Of a DNA stretch of 64,000 nt, positions 33,253-43,800 are shown piece after piece (the first letter of the stretch is position 1; every line of letters begins with the position of its first letter). The stretch spans positions 66,165-130,164 of the forward strand of contig URCF01000007.1 in NCBI GenBank assembly GCA_900546365.1. The letters run 5' to 3'. The DNA comes from an uncultured Porphyromonadaceae bacterium. GTDB lineage: Bacteria; Bacteroidota; Bacteroidia; Bacteroidales; Muribaculaceae. Position numbers and translations under genes: made by a program. The notes beneath the pieces are model-generated. The model was not told the DNA's origin, did not search any database, and worked only from the letters and a program-made list of their open reading frames with translations.

Positions 33253-33417
33253 TCAGGACAGGAGGAGGATGGTGCCGGAGATGAAGGTGGTGGAATGGAG
33301 CTCGCCGGTGAAGGGGTAGAGGGTCACCTGGCCGGTGAGGGTGTTGAGCTCGGCGATATGCATGGTGTACTCTTTGCCGTGCCAGCAGATGGTGTGTGCG
33401 AGGATGCGCTCTATCAT
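33253..33417 (-). CDS. Small protein (54 aa) coupled to the DUF4296 lipoprotein gene
   Basis: Reads MIERILAHTICWHGKEYTMH, continues IAELNTLTGQVTLYPFTGEL and ends HSTTFISGTILLLS. ATG at 33417 overlaps the DUF4296 stop codon (ATGA), a strong sign of translational coupling. Codon use is GC-rich like its neighbours. The pattern (alternating strands, T-G-Q-V-x-L-x-P-F-x-G-E-L) looks like a small beta-sheet protein. No signal peptide is seen. It is the last gene of the ileS-dksA-like-lspA-DUF4296 operon. No function can be assigned. Confidence 0.6.
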   Translation of the reverse strand: MIERILAHTICWHGKEYTMHIAELNTLTGQVTLYPFTGELHSTTFISGTILLLS

Positions 33418-34220
33418 AGCCGCTGCTTGCTCTTGAAGCTTTTCACGATGCTGCGCGCCTGCCGCTGATGTGCGCCCCAGCGTGTGCGGGTCAACGACAG
33501 CGAGTCGATAAATGCCACTTCGCCATCACGCGGCTCATAGTAAATGTGGCCGGAGATGTTGAACGGCATACGGGCTGAATCAAGCACAAGTTTGATGCTT
33601 CCCCATCCGTCGGCACTGAGGCCCGAGGTAACATATTCGCGTGTGCCGTCGTGATACTCAGCTGTTATTACGGCTTCGGGCATGCCGCTTGCACCGATAA
33701 TCTTGGCGCGCAGTTCGTAGGCATCGCCTTTTTCCCAATTGCGGTCGGAGGGAATGTTGAAGGAGATGAAATTGGAGGGCATGGTGCTGCTGAGACGGCG
33801 GTAGCGCACATCGCTCCACACATCCACAGAGTCACCCTCGAATGAGAATGTCTGTCCGGAGAGGTCGGCAGTTGAGGCTCCGGCCATCTCCTGAGCCTCC
33901 GCTATCTTGCTGTTGAGGATTTCGTTGACGCGGTCGTACACCTCGATATATTCGTCCATGTGCCGCCCATACCACATAAATGAGGAGTCGGCTTCCTGAG
34001 AGGTGATGCCATGCTTGGCATAGATGGATTGGCGGAGCACGCTGCGGGCGGAGTCGGAATCGTAGTGACGGAAATTGTTTTCCACCACGCTTTCGCCTAT
34101 GTGGATATCAACGAGCAACCTGGCCATATCTTCCGGTCCAAGCACGCCCTTGGGGCGCTGTGAGCATCCCGTCAGCATTGCCAATGCCACCATTGCGGCT
34201 ATGTGCCACCGCTTATTCAT
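33414..34220 (-). CDS. DUF4296 lipoprotein
   Basis: 268 residues from ATG 34220 (MNKRWHIAAMVALAMLTGCSQ), a lipoprotein signal with Cys at ~19; the longer open frame would lie inside lspA and is rejected. The N-terminal ~110 residues match DUF4296 (MARLLVDIHIGESVV...RQSIYAKHGITSQEADSSFMWYGRHMDEYIEVYDRVNEIL), a Bacteroidales domain of unknown role. The C-terminal half looks like a beta-sandwich. Overlaps lspA by 8 nt and the 54-aa gene by 4 nt. Being a lipoprotein directly after the lipoprotein signal peptidase gene is an apt but probably lineage-wide arrangement. Confidence 0.85.
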   Translation of the reverse strand: MNKRWHIAAMVALAMLTGCSQRPKGVLGPEDMARLLVDIHIGESVVENNFRHYDSDSARSVLRQSIYAKHGITSQEADSSFMWYGRHMDEYIEVYDRVNEILNSKIAEAQEMAGASTADLSGQTFSFEGDSVDVWSDVRYRRLSSTMPSNFISFNIPSDRNWEKGDAYELRAKIIGASGMPEAVITAEYHDGTREYVTSGLSADGWGSIKLVLDSARMPFNISGHIYYEPRDGEVAFIDSLSLTRTRWGAHQRQARSIVKSFKSKQRL

Positions 34221-34878
34221 CTTCAGCGGATTCAGGTTCCTGTGTGTCATCCCCGGCCTCGGGAAGTTTGGGCGAGGGCTCGGCAAGGAAACGTGTATAG
34301 AACAGCAACACCACTATTATGCCCACCGATATGGCAGCATCGGCGAGGTTGAACACCGGCTGGAAAAACAGGAAATGCTCGCCGCCTACCCAAGGCACCC
34401 ACTGGGGCCATGTGAAACTGAACAGCGGGAAGTAGAGCATATCCACTACCCTGCCGTGGAAAAGGCTCGCGTACCCGCCGTCGGGGGGGAACAATGTGGC
34501 CACCTGCGGGGGTGCGGGATTATTGAAAATCAGGCCGTAGAGCATACAGTCGATGATATTGCCAATGGCACCGGCGGTGATAAGAGCCACACACACCACA
34601 TAGCCTGTTTTGATGGTGCGGCTGTCGCGTATGCGCCACAGATACCATATCAGCCCTATGGCAAGGAATATGCGGAACACGGACAGGAACAGTTTGCTTC
34701 CGAGTTCCATGCCGAAAGCCATGCCGTTGTTTTCAATAAAATAGAGCCGGAACCATGAGGTGATCACATACTCCTCGCCAAGATAGAAATGGGTTTTAAC
34801 CCAAATTTTCAGTATCTGGTCGAGGAGAATCACCAACAGGATTACTCCAAGGGCCAAAAAGCCTTTATGCTGCTTCAT
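34213..34878 (-). CDS. lspA: Lipoprotein signal peptidase II
   Basis: 221 residues, longer than the usual ~160-170, with four membrane helices. The catalytic aspartates are in GAIGNIIDCMLYG and FNLADAAISVGI, the two LspA boxes. Insertions between them and a C-terminal acidic tail (DDTQEPESAEDE) account for the extra length, as in other Bacteroidales. It removes the signal peptide of diacylglyceryl-modified prolipoproteins at the inner membrane. Lies 33 nt after the DksA-like gene. Confidence 0.95.
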   Translation of the reverse strand: MKQHKGFLALGVILLVILLDQILKIWVKTHFYLGEEYVITSWFRLYFIENNGMAFGMELGSKLFLSVFRIFLAIGLIWYLWRIRDSRTIKTGYVVCVALITAGAIGNIIDCMLYGLIFNNPAPPQVATLFPPDGGYASLFHGRVVDMLYFPLFSFTWPQWVPWVGGEHFLFFQPVFNLADAAISVGIIVVLLFYTRFLAEPSPKLPEAGDDTQEPESAEDE

Positions 34879-34911
34879 AATGATTGGTTAAAGATTGGGA
34901 GCGGACGGCGG

Positions 34912-35295
34912 TCACTTGCCTCGCTGCTGATTTTTGGCATCAACGCTCATGGTGGCATGGGGCACGGCACGCAAGCGCTCTTTGGGTATCAGCTTGCCGG
35001 TGACACGACATATACCGTAGGTCTTGTTTTCAATGCGCACCAATGCCGCCTGCAGATGCTGGATAAACTTCAGCTGGCGCTCCGCAAGGCGTCCTGCTTC
35101 CTCCTTGCCAAGGGTGTTGGCTCCTTCCTCCAGGATTTTGAATGTGGGGGAAGTGTCGGCGGTGTCATTGCCTTCGGCGTTGGTGACATTGGCCTTGAGC
35201 ATATCATAATCCTGCTGGGCTTTGGCCAGCTTGGTCATTATTATCTCTTTGAACTCAAGGAGTTCCTCATCGGTATATCTCGTTTTCTCGCTCAT
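34912..35295 (-). CDS. DksA/TraR-like protein lacking the zinc cysteines
   Basis: 127 residues. The N-terminal coiled coil (YTDEELLEFKEIIMTKLAKAQQDYDMLKANV, later GRLAERQLKFIQHLQAALVRIENKTYGIC) and the C-terminal GICRVTGKLIPKERLRAVPHATMSVDAK follow the DksA/TraR pattern, where the second part is normally a C4 zinc finger. Here only one Cys remains. Proteins of this kind bind the RNA polymerase secondary channel. The Bacteroidota form is commonly Cys-poor. Positioned between ileS (27 nt) and lspA (33 nt) in one operon. Confidence 0.85.
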   Translation of the reverse strand: MSEKTRYTDEELLEFKEIIMTKLAKAQQDYDMLKANVTNAEGNDTADTSPTFKILEEGANTLGKEEAGRLAERQLKFIQHLQAALVRIENKTYGICRVTGKLIPKERLRAVPHATMSVDAKNQQRGK

Positions 35296-35322
35296 AATGG
35301 TGAAATAATTCCAGTAGTGTTT

Positions 35323-38300
35323 TTACTTAACTAACGCTATATTCACCAATAGGTTCAGTGAATCGAGGTCAAGGGCTGCAACATCGGCATCATTCTCGTC
35401 CACGCTGCCCACTGTCAAGCTTTCAGCGAGCACCTGACGGGAAATATAGCTGCCAAAAGCGTCAAGGGCGGCGCGGGTGTCGGCATCATCGGCAGATGGG
35501 GCGAAAGTGAGGTTGATTTTGTCGGTTATCTCGTAGCCACGGTCCTTGCGGATATTCTGAATACGGTTGACAATATCACGGGCCAAACCTTCCATCCTGA
35601 GTTCGGGAGTGACTGTGACATCGAGAGCCACGGTGACTTTGCCTTCACTGGCCACGAGCCAGCCGGGGATATCCTCGGAGATAATTTCCACATCGCCAAG
35701 CTCTATGTCGGCCTGTTCGGTGCCGATAGTCAGGGAGATGCTGCCGGAGCGCTCAAGGGCGGCGATTGACGGCTGGTCCATGGCCTGGATAGCGGCAGCC
35801 ACTTGCTTCATGTTCTTGCCGAATTTCGGGCCGAGTTTCTTGAAGTCGGGCTTCACACGCTTCACAAGCATACCGTTGTCATCGCTGATAAGCTCAAGTT
35901 CTTTCACATTCACCTCGCTGAGAATCAAATCTTTCATAGCCAGCACATCCTCAGCCAAAGTGGCATCTGAAGCAGGCACCATGATGCGCTGCAGCGGCTG
36001 GCGCACCTTGAGGTTGGCCTTGCGCCGGAGGGACAGCACAAGCGAAGTGACGGTCTGCGCCATGCGCATACGCTCCTCCAGCTTGGCATCCACAACAGCC
36101 ATGTCGGCTTCGGGGAAGCTGGCCAGATGCACGGAGCACTCCTCGCAGCCTGTGAGGTCACGGTAGAGGCGGTCGGCGTAGAACGGCGATACGGGCGCAA
36201 TCAGCTTTGCCACAGTGAGCAGGCAAGTGTAGAGGGTCTGATATGCGGCGAGTTTGTCATTGTTCATCTCCCCGCCCCAGAAACGCTTGCGGTTGAGGCG
36301 CACATACCAGTTGGAGAGGTCATCGTTGACAAAATCGTTGATGGCGCGTGCAGCTTTGGTGGGCTCATAATCATTGAGCGACTCATCTACAGTGGCCACC
36401 AGAGTGTTGAGCAACGAAATAATCCAACGGTCGATTTCGGGACGCTCCTGCACCGGAATCTGCGGCATGTCGGGGGTGAATCCATCGACATTGGCATAGA
36501 GTGCGAAGAACGAATATGTGTTGTGCAAAGTGGCAAACAGCTTACGGGCAGCTTCCTGCACACCTGCGGGGTCGAATTTGAGGTTGTCCCACGGCGCGGA
36601 GTTGGCAATCATGTACCAACGCAGCGGGTCGGAGCCATATTTTTCAATGGCTTCGAACGGATTGACGGCATTGCCAAGACGCTTGGACATCTTGTCGCCG
36701 TTTTTATCGAGCACCAGGCCGTTGGAGATCACAGCTTTGTAGGCACGGGAGTCAAACACCATGCCGGCAATGGCATGGAGAGTGAAGAACCAGCCGCGAG
36801 TCTGATCCACACCCTCGGCAATGAAGTCGGCGGGGAAAAGTTCGCCGGAGTCAATGCCGTCCTTATGCTCAAACGGATAGTGCTGCTGAGCATAGGGCAT
36901 GGAGCCGGAGTCAAACCACACATCAATCAGGTCCGTTTCGCGGTGCATAGGCTTGCCGGAGGGCGACACGAGCACAATATCATCCACATACGGTCGGTGA
37001 AGGTCGATTTTCTCATAATTCTCCTTGGAGTAGTCGCCGGGCACAAAACCGCGCTCCTTGTAGGGGTTGGAGCTCATCACACCAGCCTCCACAGCACGCT
37101 CGATCTCATTGTAGAGTGATTCAACGGAGTCGATGCACAGCTCTTCGGATGCATCCTCAGTGCGCCATATCGGGAGCGGTGTGCCCCAGTAGCGCGAGCG
37201 CGAGAGGTTCCAGTCCTGAAGATTCTCAAGCCATTTGCCGAATCGGCCCGAGCCGGTGCTCTGTGGCTTCCATTTGATGGTGTCGTTGAGCTCCATCAGA
37301 CGGTCGCGGACAGCTGTGGTGCGGATGAACCAGCTGTCGAGCGGATAGTAGAGCACAGGCTTGTCAGTGCGCCAGCAGTGGGGGTAGCTGTGGGTATGCT
37401 TCTCGATCTTGAACACCTTATTGTTCTGTTTGAGCCACATACATATCTCCACATCAAGAGTTTCGTCACCGGGCTGTTTCTCAGGGTCGTAGGCATTCTT
37501 CACATATTTGCCCTGCCAAGGAGTATAAGCCTCCACATTCACCATCTTCTCCACAAATTCGGAGTCAAGGTCGCTGAGAAGATAGAAGCGTCCGGTCATG
37601 TCCACCATGGGGCGGATATTGCCGTCGCGGTCAATCAGATGCAAGGGAGGCACTCCGCTCTGCTTTGACACCCTGAGGTCGTCGGCACCGAAAGTGCCTG
37701 CGATATGAACAAGGCCTGTACCATCCTCAGTGGTGACATAATCGCCCGGAATCACCCGGAAAGCACCCTCGCCGGGGTTGACCCACGGGATAAGCTGCTC
37801 ATAGTGCATCCCCACAAGGTCAGAACCCTTGTAGCGGCCCACCACCTCATACGGAATCAGCTTGGCACCCTTCTCGTAGCTGTCGAGCGGCAGCTCAGCA
37901 GCTTTGGGCGAGAAATATGCGCCCATAAGGTCATCGGCAAGCACCACAGTCACCTTCTCACCCGAATAGGGGTTGTAGGTGCGCACCACATTGTAGTCAA
38001 TCGACGGACCGACAGCGATGGCGGTGTTGCTGGGGAGGGTCCAAGGAGTGGTGGTCCATGCGAGGAAATATGGATTACCCCATCCTGTCATGTCGGGCTT
38101 GGGGTCGGTGATCGGGAATTGCGCCACACAGGTGGTGTCCTTCACATCGCGATAGCATCCGGGCTGGTTGAGCTCGTGGGAGCTGAGACCGGTGCCGGCA
38201 GCAGGTGAATAGGGCTGAATGGTGTATCCCTTGTAGAGGAAACCCTTGTTGTACAGCTGCTTGAGCAACCACCACACTGATTCGATATAGCGGTTGTCAT

Positions 38301-38757
38301 AAGTGATATACGGATTTTCCATATCCACCCAATACCCCATGGAGCTTGTCAAAGTTTCCCACTCCTTGGTGTATTTCATCACCTCGCGGCGGCAAGCTGC
38401 GTTATAGTCATCCACAGATATTTTCTTGCCGATATCCTCTTTGGTGATGCCGAGACTTTTCTCCACGCCGAGTTCCACAGGCAGCCCATGGGTGTCCCAT
38501 CCGGCTTTGCGCTTCACGTGAAACCCTTTCATTGTTTTGTAGCGGCAGAAAATATCCTTGATGGTGCGGGCCATCACATGGTGTATGCCCGGCATACCGT
38601 TGGCGCTCGGAGGACCTTCGTAGAACACGAAGGAGGGACACCCCTCACGCTCTTTCATACTCTGCTCAAACAGTGATTTCTCATTCCAGTCGGCAAGCAT
38701 CTGCTTGTTAATCTCCGAAAGGTTGAATTTATCGTAGATAGGAAAATTCTTTTTCAT
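35323..38757 (-). CDS. ileS: Isoleucyl-tRNA synthetase
   Basis: 1144 residues, class I synthetase of the long, eukaryotic-like type often found in Bacteroidota. HIGH motif as GMPGIHH near residue 55 (YEGPPSANGMPGIHHVMART), KMSKR in NGDKMSKRLGNAVNP, and an editing domain between (TTPWTLPSNTAIAVGP). The anticodon-binding region contains NWYVRLNRKRFW. The bacterial-type C-terminal zinc finger is not seen. This class generally tolerates mupirocin (family knowledge, not tested here). Promoter at 38782; first gene of a five-gene operon. Confidence 0.97.
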   Translation of the reverse strand: MKKNFPIYDKFNLSEINKQMLADWNEKSLFEQSMKEREGCPSFVFYEGPPSANGMPGIHHVMARTIKDIFCRYKTMKGFHVKRKAGWDTHGLPVELGVEKSLGITKEDIGKKISVDDYNAACRREVMKYTKEWETLTSSMGYWVDMENPYITYDNRYIESVWWLLKQLYNKGFLYKGYTIQPYSPAAGTGLSSHELNQPGCYRDVKDTTCVAQFPITDPKPDMTGWGNPYFLAWTTTPWTLPSNTAIAVGPSIDYNVVRTYNPYSGEKVTVVLADDLMGAYFSPKAAELPLDSYEKGAKLIPYEVVGRYKGSDLVGMHYEQLIPWVNPGEGAFRVIPGDYVTTEDGTGLVHIAGTFGADDLRVSKQSGVPPLHLIDRDGNIRPMVDMTGRFYLLSDLDSEFVEKMVNVEAYTPWQGKYVKNAYDPEKQPGDETLDVEICMWLKQNNKVFKIEKHTHSYPHCWRTDKPVLYYPLDSWFIRTTAVRDRLMELNDTIKWKPQSTGSGRFGKWLENLQDWNLSRSRYWGTPLPIWRTEDASEELCIDSVESLYNEIERAVEAGVMSSNPYKERGFVPGDYSKENYEKIDLHRPYVDDIVLVSPSGKPMHRETDLIDVWFDSGSMPYAQQHYPFEHKDGIDSGELFPADFIAEGVDQTRGWFFTLHAIAGMVFDSRAYKAVISNGLVLDKNGDKMSKRLGNAVNPFEAIEKYGSDPLRWYMIANSAPWDNLKFDPAGVQEAARKLFATLHNTYSFFALYANVDGFTPDMPQIPVQERPEIDRWIISLLNTLVATVDESLNDYEPTKAARAINDFVNDDLSNWYVRLNRKRFWGGEMNNDKLAAYQTLYTCLLTVAKLIAPVSPFYADRLYRDLTGCEECSVHLASFPEADMAVVDAKLEERMRMAQTVTSLVLSLRRKANLKVRQPLQRIMVPASDATLAEDVLAMKDLILSEVNVKELELISDDNGMLVKRVKPDFKKLGPKFGKNMKQVAAAIQAMDQPSIAALERSGSISLTIGTEQADIELGDVEIISEDIPGWLVASEGKVTVALDVTVTPELRMEGLARDIVNRIQNIRKDRGYEITDKINLTFAPSADDADTRAALDAFGSYISRQVLAESLTVGSVDENDADVAALDLDSLNLLVNIALVK

Positions 38758-38781
38758 TGCAGTATATTAGCAAATTTTCTG

Positions 38782-38789
38782 CAAAAGTA
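38782..38789 (-). promoter_or_regulatory. Promoter of the ileS operon
   Basis: TACTTTTG on the minus strand, 24 nt before the ATG at 38757. Confidence 0.6.
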
Positions 38790-38903
38790 CATAAAACCAA
38801 GCAGATTTGCATCCCCATTCTCAAAAAAAATCACACCTGCCAACCGGACGGGTAAGCCAGCGGCATCCGCCGTTCTTCGGCAGGAAGCGATTCCTTGAGG
38901 GGA

Positions 38904-39551
38904 CTACTCGTCGGGGGTGATGGGGAGGATGAGGACACGCATGGAGTCGGTAATGAGGCGCGTCTCTCCCCTGCGGCCATTTACATAGGTCACTTCCACG
39001 GTCACCTCCACTTCGTCTTTGTCGTTGGCCATGGGAAACATATCACGTGCAAACAGCACTTCACCTTTGTCGTTGAACGGCAGGCGCACCACACGCTTTC
39101 CTTTCTCTGTCGGCACCGACATCTCGAAATAGTTGTTGTCATCAAGCTTCCATCCCGAAGTCACCGACATGGAGTCGATAATCTCATTGGGACGACCGTT
39201 CACGCCCTCGAAGGCCTGACGGTGGTCCGCAAGGGATGTGCAAGTGGCGCGAGCGGAAAGTTTGCCAAGTCCGGCCACGAGGGTACGCACCCGGGCAGGT
39301 TTTTTATCGCCAGTGGCACGGAGGTAGATAGGCTCGTTGCGCGAGTTCATGACGCGCATGGCCTGTCTCTCCGATGACCAGTAAACCACGGCGCCATCGG
39401 TGAAAGTATCGCCCACTTTCATGTCCTGATCGTTGATGCGGACGGTGGGGGTGGTCAGCTTCTTGATAACGTATGTTTCAGCATGTAGCAGTGGCTGTGC
39501 GACGGCGACGAGCGCGCAGGACATGAGGATTTGTCTTACGAAGTTTTGCAT
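38904..39551 (-). CDS. Secreted hypothetical protein of the CHAT-CHASE2 operon
   Basis: 215 residues. A signal peptide (MQNFVRQILMSCALVAVAQPLLHAE, cleavage near 24-25) sends it to the periplasm or outside. The mature part begins YVIKKLTTPTVRINDQDMKVGDTF, is rich in strands, and resembles no family I recognise. Its start lies 74 nt inside the CHASE2 gene, so the two are translationally coupled. An alternative Met at residue 10 gives a weaker signal peptide. Conservation with the CHAT and CHASE2 genes would identify it as the third component of the system. Confidence 0.65.
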   Translation of the reverse strand: MQNFVRQILMSCALVAVAQPLLHAETYVIKKLTTPTVRINDQDMKVGDTFTDGAVVYWSSERQAMRVMNSRNEPIYLRATGDKKPARVRTLVAGLGKLSARATCTSLADHRQAFEGVNGRPNEIIDSMSVTSGWKLDDNNYFEMSVPTEKGKRVVRLPFNDKGEVLFARDMFPMANDKDEVEVTVEVTYVNGRRGETRLITDSMRVLILPITPDE

Positions 39552-40872
39552 AGATTACAACGTGTTTTAGAAGTGTGAACAAAATTGAAGGGATAAACAG
39601 ATATATTATTATAGATGTGAAAATGTAGCATATAGCAGATACCACCATTAGAAATACAGTGATTCCGGCAAACGACCATACGATTCGCGAAGCTCCGCGG
39701 GTACTGAGCATCCAGCGGGTGGCGCGGTGGTGCATCAGCACGTAGGCCAGCCTGAAGCGCAAACCCCGGGGAAGAAAGGTTTGCATCACCGACCTGCCGC
39801 TGAGAATATACACGGCCACAAGGAAATAGAGAATGAAGAGAAACACTATTTCGGTGACGGATACTATATGGTCTTCATTGAGGAGCGCACACAGGGCGTT
39901 GTAGTTGATCACTGCTCCGGGCATATCGCCAAGATATGTGGAATGGTTGTCACCGCCGGAGAAGTCACCGATCACTATTATCTTGTCCTTGGCTTTTGCA
40001 GCCATGTCCATATCCATATCCAGGATATCGGCCCCGAGGTTGTAATACACTCTCTTGGTGCCGGAGATACACCCTGTGGCCGCCAGAATGTCAAGCGAGT
40101 CAAGCGACATCACACCATCGGAATAGATACGCACCGGGAACTTGAGTTCCACGCATTTGCGGCTGAGCTGGCCGTTGGACACATATAGCGGGCCATATTT
40201 GCTGATGGTGTGGCCAGTGAGGTCATGATAAGCTTTGAGCGGAAACGATTCATCATTGTTTTTGCAAAACTCATACTTCACAAAATTCGATTCCACGAAA
40301 TTCACAGCATAGTCGCTGTAGCCGGCCTTGGAAAAAATCCTCGGGTCGGTAGGCTCCTCGCCTTCGTGCATCGGCAGCACAAGCCTGGGAGTGCGTGCAA
40401 TGGCATCATACAGCTCATTGTCAACCTCCGGAGAATCGATGTTGGGCTCAAACCTCACATCGCACATTATATACTTGTAGGTAGGGTTGTCGGCCAACTG
40501 ATTGAAAAATGCAATCAGCCTGTGGCGATCGGTAACCGACACCACACCGGAGGGGAACTCCGGCTGCAGCTCATCGTAGTAGTTCACGAGCTCACGGTCG
40601 TAGGCGATGTTGACGAGCATCACATCGTCGGGCACCTTGTCCGATAAGCCGAACAGTGCTGATTTGGCTATCTCATATCGCTGCGACACACTCGCGCTGC
40701 CAAGAAGAGAGTGAGGCACATTGTCGTAGATATAGCACGCTACCAGAAGAATACCGGTAAACACCGCCGCCATGAGCAACTGCAACCCGCGTCGGCGCAG
40801 CAGCCTCACAACCGCCGACAACAGCTTGCCGCCGAATATAGATTTGAACTTGAATTGGAATTTTCTCATCAT
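39478..40872 (-). CDS. CHASE2 domain membrane protein
   Basis: 464 residues. N-terminal TM helix (~30-50, GLQLLMAAVFTGILLVACYIY). A ~290-residue extracytoplasmic CHASE2 sensor with DDVMLVNIAYDRELVNYYDELQ, VSVTDRHRLIAFFNQLAD, KYIMCDVRFEPNIDSPEVDNELYDAI and the FSGGDNHSTYLGDMPGAVINYNALCALL block. About three C-terminal TM helices (VFLFILYFLVAVYIL; WSFAGITVFLMVVSAICYIFTSIIIYLFI). No kinase or cyclase domain follows, unlike many CHASE2 receptors, so signalling must pass through a partner. The gene lies 11 nt after the TPR-CHAT gene and overlaps the next gene. Confidence 0.88.
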   Translation of the reverse strand: MMRKFQFKFKSIFGGKLLSAVVRLLRRRGLQLLMAAVFTGILLVACYIYDNVPHSLLGSASVSQRYEIAKSALFGLSDKVPDDVMLVNIAYDRELVNYYDELQPEFPSGVVSVTDRHRLIAFFNQLADNPTYKYIMCDVRFEPNIDSPEVDNELYDAIARTPRLVLPMHEGEEPTDPRIFSKAGYSDYAVNFVESNFVKYEFCKNNDESFPLKAYHDLTGHTISKYGPLYVSNGQLSRKCVELKFPVRIYSDGVMSLDSLDILAATGCISGTKRVYYNLGADILDMDMDMAAKAKDKIIVIGDFSGGDNHSTYLGDMPGAVINYNALCALLNEDHIVSVTEIVFLFILYFLVAVYILSGRSVMQTFLPRGLRFRLAYVLMHHRATRWMLSTRGASRIVWSFAGITVFLMVVSAICYIFTSIIIYLFIPSILFTLLKHVVIYAKLRKTNPHVLRARRRRTATATC

Positions 40873-40883
40873 ACCCCATTTGA

Positions 40884-43800
40884 TTAAATTGCGTCAAGAA
40901 GCACGAAAGCGCTCCAGAATTGAGGATTGCGATAAGGATACTCATCCTGCGGCTGCTCGTCCTCGAAATCGGGGTCAAACATTTCATCATCGCTCCAATC
41001 CTGAGCCTCAGCCTTATAGTTGCGCAGATACTCCTGCGCTTCGGCCAAAGCGTTGTGTTTGGGCATGCCATCCACAAGGTTGGCGTAGAAACGGTCCATG
41101 AGCAGACAAGTGGCATAGTCGTCCACCTTCCACAAGCTCATAAGCAGCGATTTGGCACCGGCTTTTTTGAAGCCGCGCTGAAGGCCGAACACACCTTCGC
41201 CGGTGACATCGCCCAAAGCGGTTTGGCAAGCCGACAGGACTGCCAGATCAAGGCCGCGGAGGTCAAGCCGGGCTATCTCCATGGCGGTGAGCACACCATC
41301 GTTGCCGCTGTCGGAAGTGCCGCGTCCGAGGAGGGTCGGGGCAGCTCCGTAGAGCATCAGGCCGGAACGACGCAGCATATTATCCTCGGCATGACCGGCT
41401 CCGGGAGCGTTGCTTAAAAACAGATCACACGCCTGATAGTCGGCATCCTCCTCGGATATGCAGAATCCGTGGGTGGCGATATGGAGCAGTGAAGTGCGCT
41501 TGCCACTCAATCCCCTGATGGCCCGCTCCGAGCCGGCTTTTCCGGTGAGCAACTGAAGCGCAGGCACCTTGGGTTGCAGGCGGCCATGGATGCCGTTTAC
41601 TTCCACCAATGTCTGCGGCAGGTCGTAGCCGGAAGGTGTGCCGTCGGGATTGTAATCGATGCCTCCAATCACGCAGGCCGCAGACAGCTGCGCCTCTTGA
41701 CCCCGGCGGGCAAGCTGACGGGTGGATGACAACCGGTGCATGCTCCAGCGCGAGCTGAGAAGCGAGGACGGGGAAGCGAAATCAGGAAGATATTCTATCG
41801 GCAGACTGTAGAGATCGCCATCGGGAGCGAAGTAGAGGGTGTTGATTCCTTCGGGCAGCTGCTGTGCCACATTTTCCCACACAAGACGGCTGAGCTCAGT
41901 GCGGTTGGAGCGCACATTGTTTAGAGCTGAGGTGGATGCCACCTCTATGAACTTGGGCACACTGTCCTCACAGGTCATCACAAAAGCGTAATAATTGGGT
42001 AGGTTTTTAGCACCGAACGCCACAAACTCCACCGCGGCCTCGTTGGGTTGGAGAGCGGAGCGCACCGCCGAGGCGGGCACATTGAGGTTGGCCGTATAGT
42101 CGCCGTAGCTGCCTGATTTGCTCACCAGCTCGCGCTCGAGGGCATTAGCTGCGCGCTCAAGCGAATCGGTGACATTCAGTTCGTTGAGTTCTCCGGAGGC
42201 CGAAAGATTCTCATACAACTCGTTGAGCTTGGCACGGGTTTCCTGCAGGCGGGTATAAAGTAGGTCGATGTCAGCTGAAGAAGCCTCGGCTATAAGATCT
42301 TTCAGATTACATTCGCTATTGAGCATCAAGCCTTTGGCAAACAGGGTTCCTTCGTATGCCACCGATATCATCCGAGGCGTGGGGCATGCGCTTGCATACG
42401 ACAGCAGGTCAGCGCGGTACCAATTGTTCCAAGCGTCCCAATACGAAGCACGTTCAGCTGCCGGGAGCGATGAGAACTGGCGGCGGAGCATGTCAGTGAG
42501 CAGCGCAGTGCTCTCGGAAGCGCGCTCTACCAGTCTCTGCTCCTCGCCGGGAATCGTGGCGAGCATGGAGCAGTTGTTGACCACCGCGTGCAGATATTCG
42601 GGGTGCTTGGTGCCGAGAGTGTTACGGCGGATATCAATTGATTGGTCAATCAGCTCGAGAGCCTCTTTTGTGCGGTCCTGTCCGAGCAGATACACGCTCT
42701 GGTTGTTGAGCACGTTGGCATATTCGGGAGTGGTTTGCAATCCGTTTTCGGAAAAGATGTCGAGAGCCTCGCGGCCAACCTCCTCAGCCCGGTCGATATT
42801 GCCCACGGAATAGATGTTGGAAGCCATATTGTTCAATATCCTCGCATATTCGGGAGATCGGGTACCGGCATACGCGCCCACCAGCTCGAGAGCGCGGTTG
42901 TTGAGCGAATCGGAAGCGACGCTGTTGCCGGCTCTGGCCTGAAACAGGGCGAGATTGCTGAGCGAAGTGGCAAAGTTGGCAGTGTCGCCGATAGCCTCGT
43001 ATATGGAGGAAGCCTGAGCGGCGTATGATACAGCATAGTCAGTGTTGTGCACCATGGCATAATATCCGGCCAGGTCGCTGAGAGCATGGGCATGCTGCTT
43101 GCCACCCTTGGCGGAGGTATGCTCAAGCACCTCGAGAGCCCGTGCACTGAGGCGGAGAGCCTCGGCATGGTTGCCGGCCAGCTGCTGGTGCGATGCCGCC
43201 TGCATGAGTCGTTCCGCCTGTTCGGGTGAATACTCTCCGGATTGTCCGCCGGCATCCGTCACCTGCGAGCTTATGCGGGAAGCCTCGTCATAGTGTCCGG
43301 CCTTGGAATGGAGCTTTGCGAGAGTGTTGATGGCGTTGGTGCGCGACTCCTCATCAATGTCGGCCGAGCTATAGATACCTGCCACCTGCTCCTGCACGGC
43401 GATAGCCTCATCCAGACGCTTGTCGAGCGACAGCATTGAAGCGAGCAACTCGAGCTTGGAGGCATACTCCGGACTCCTGGCGCCATACTTGCGGGCATAG
43501 AGTTCGGCAAGCTCCTTCTGTGCCACGGAGGCATCGGCATAATTGGACGATTCGGTGCAATATTTCACAAGGAGTGTCAGTCCCTCGGTGTAAGGGTCCT
43601 CGGTGGGGAGAATCACCCTCTTCAGCACCCTGAGGCTATGACGCTGGTACTCAATGGCCAGCGGAGAATTACCACATTTGCTTGCATACAATCCTGCATT
43701 GGCCAGCGCGGTGCTGAAATTTTTCTGCACAGTGTCGCCCTTGCTCTTGTACTGTTCTATCACCTTCTCCTCAACGGCGAGGGCACCGGCCGCATCATCA

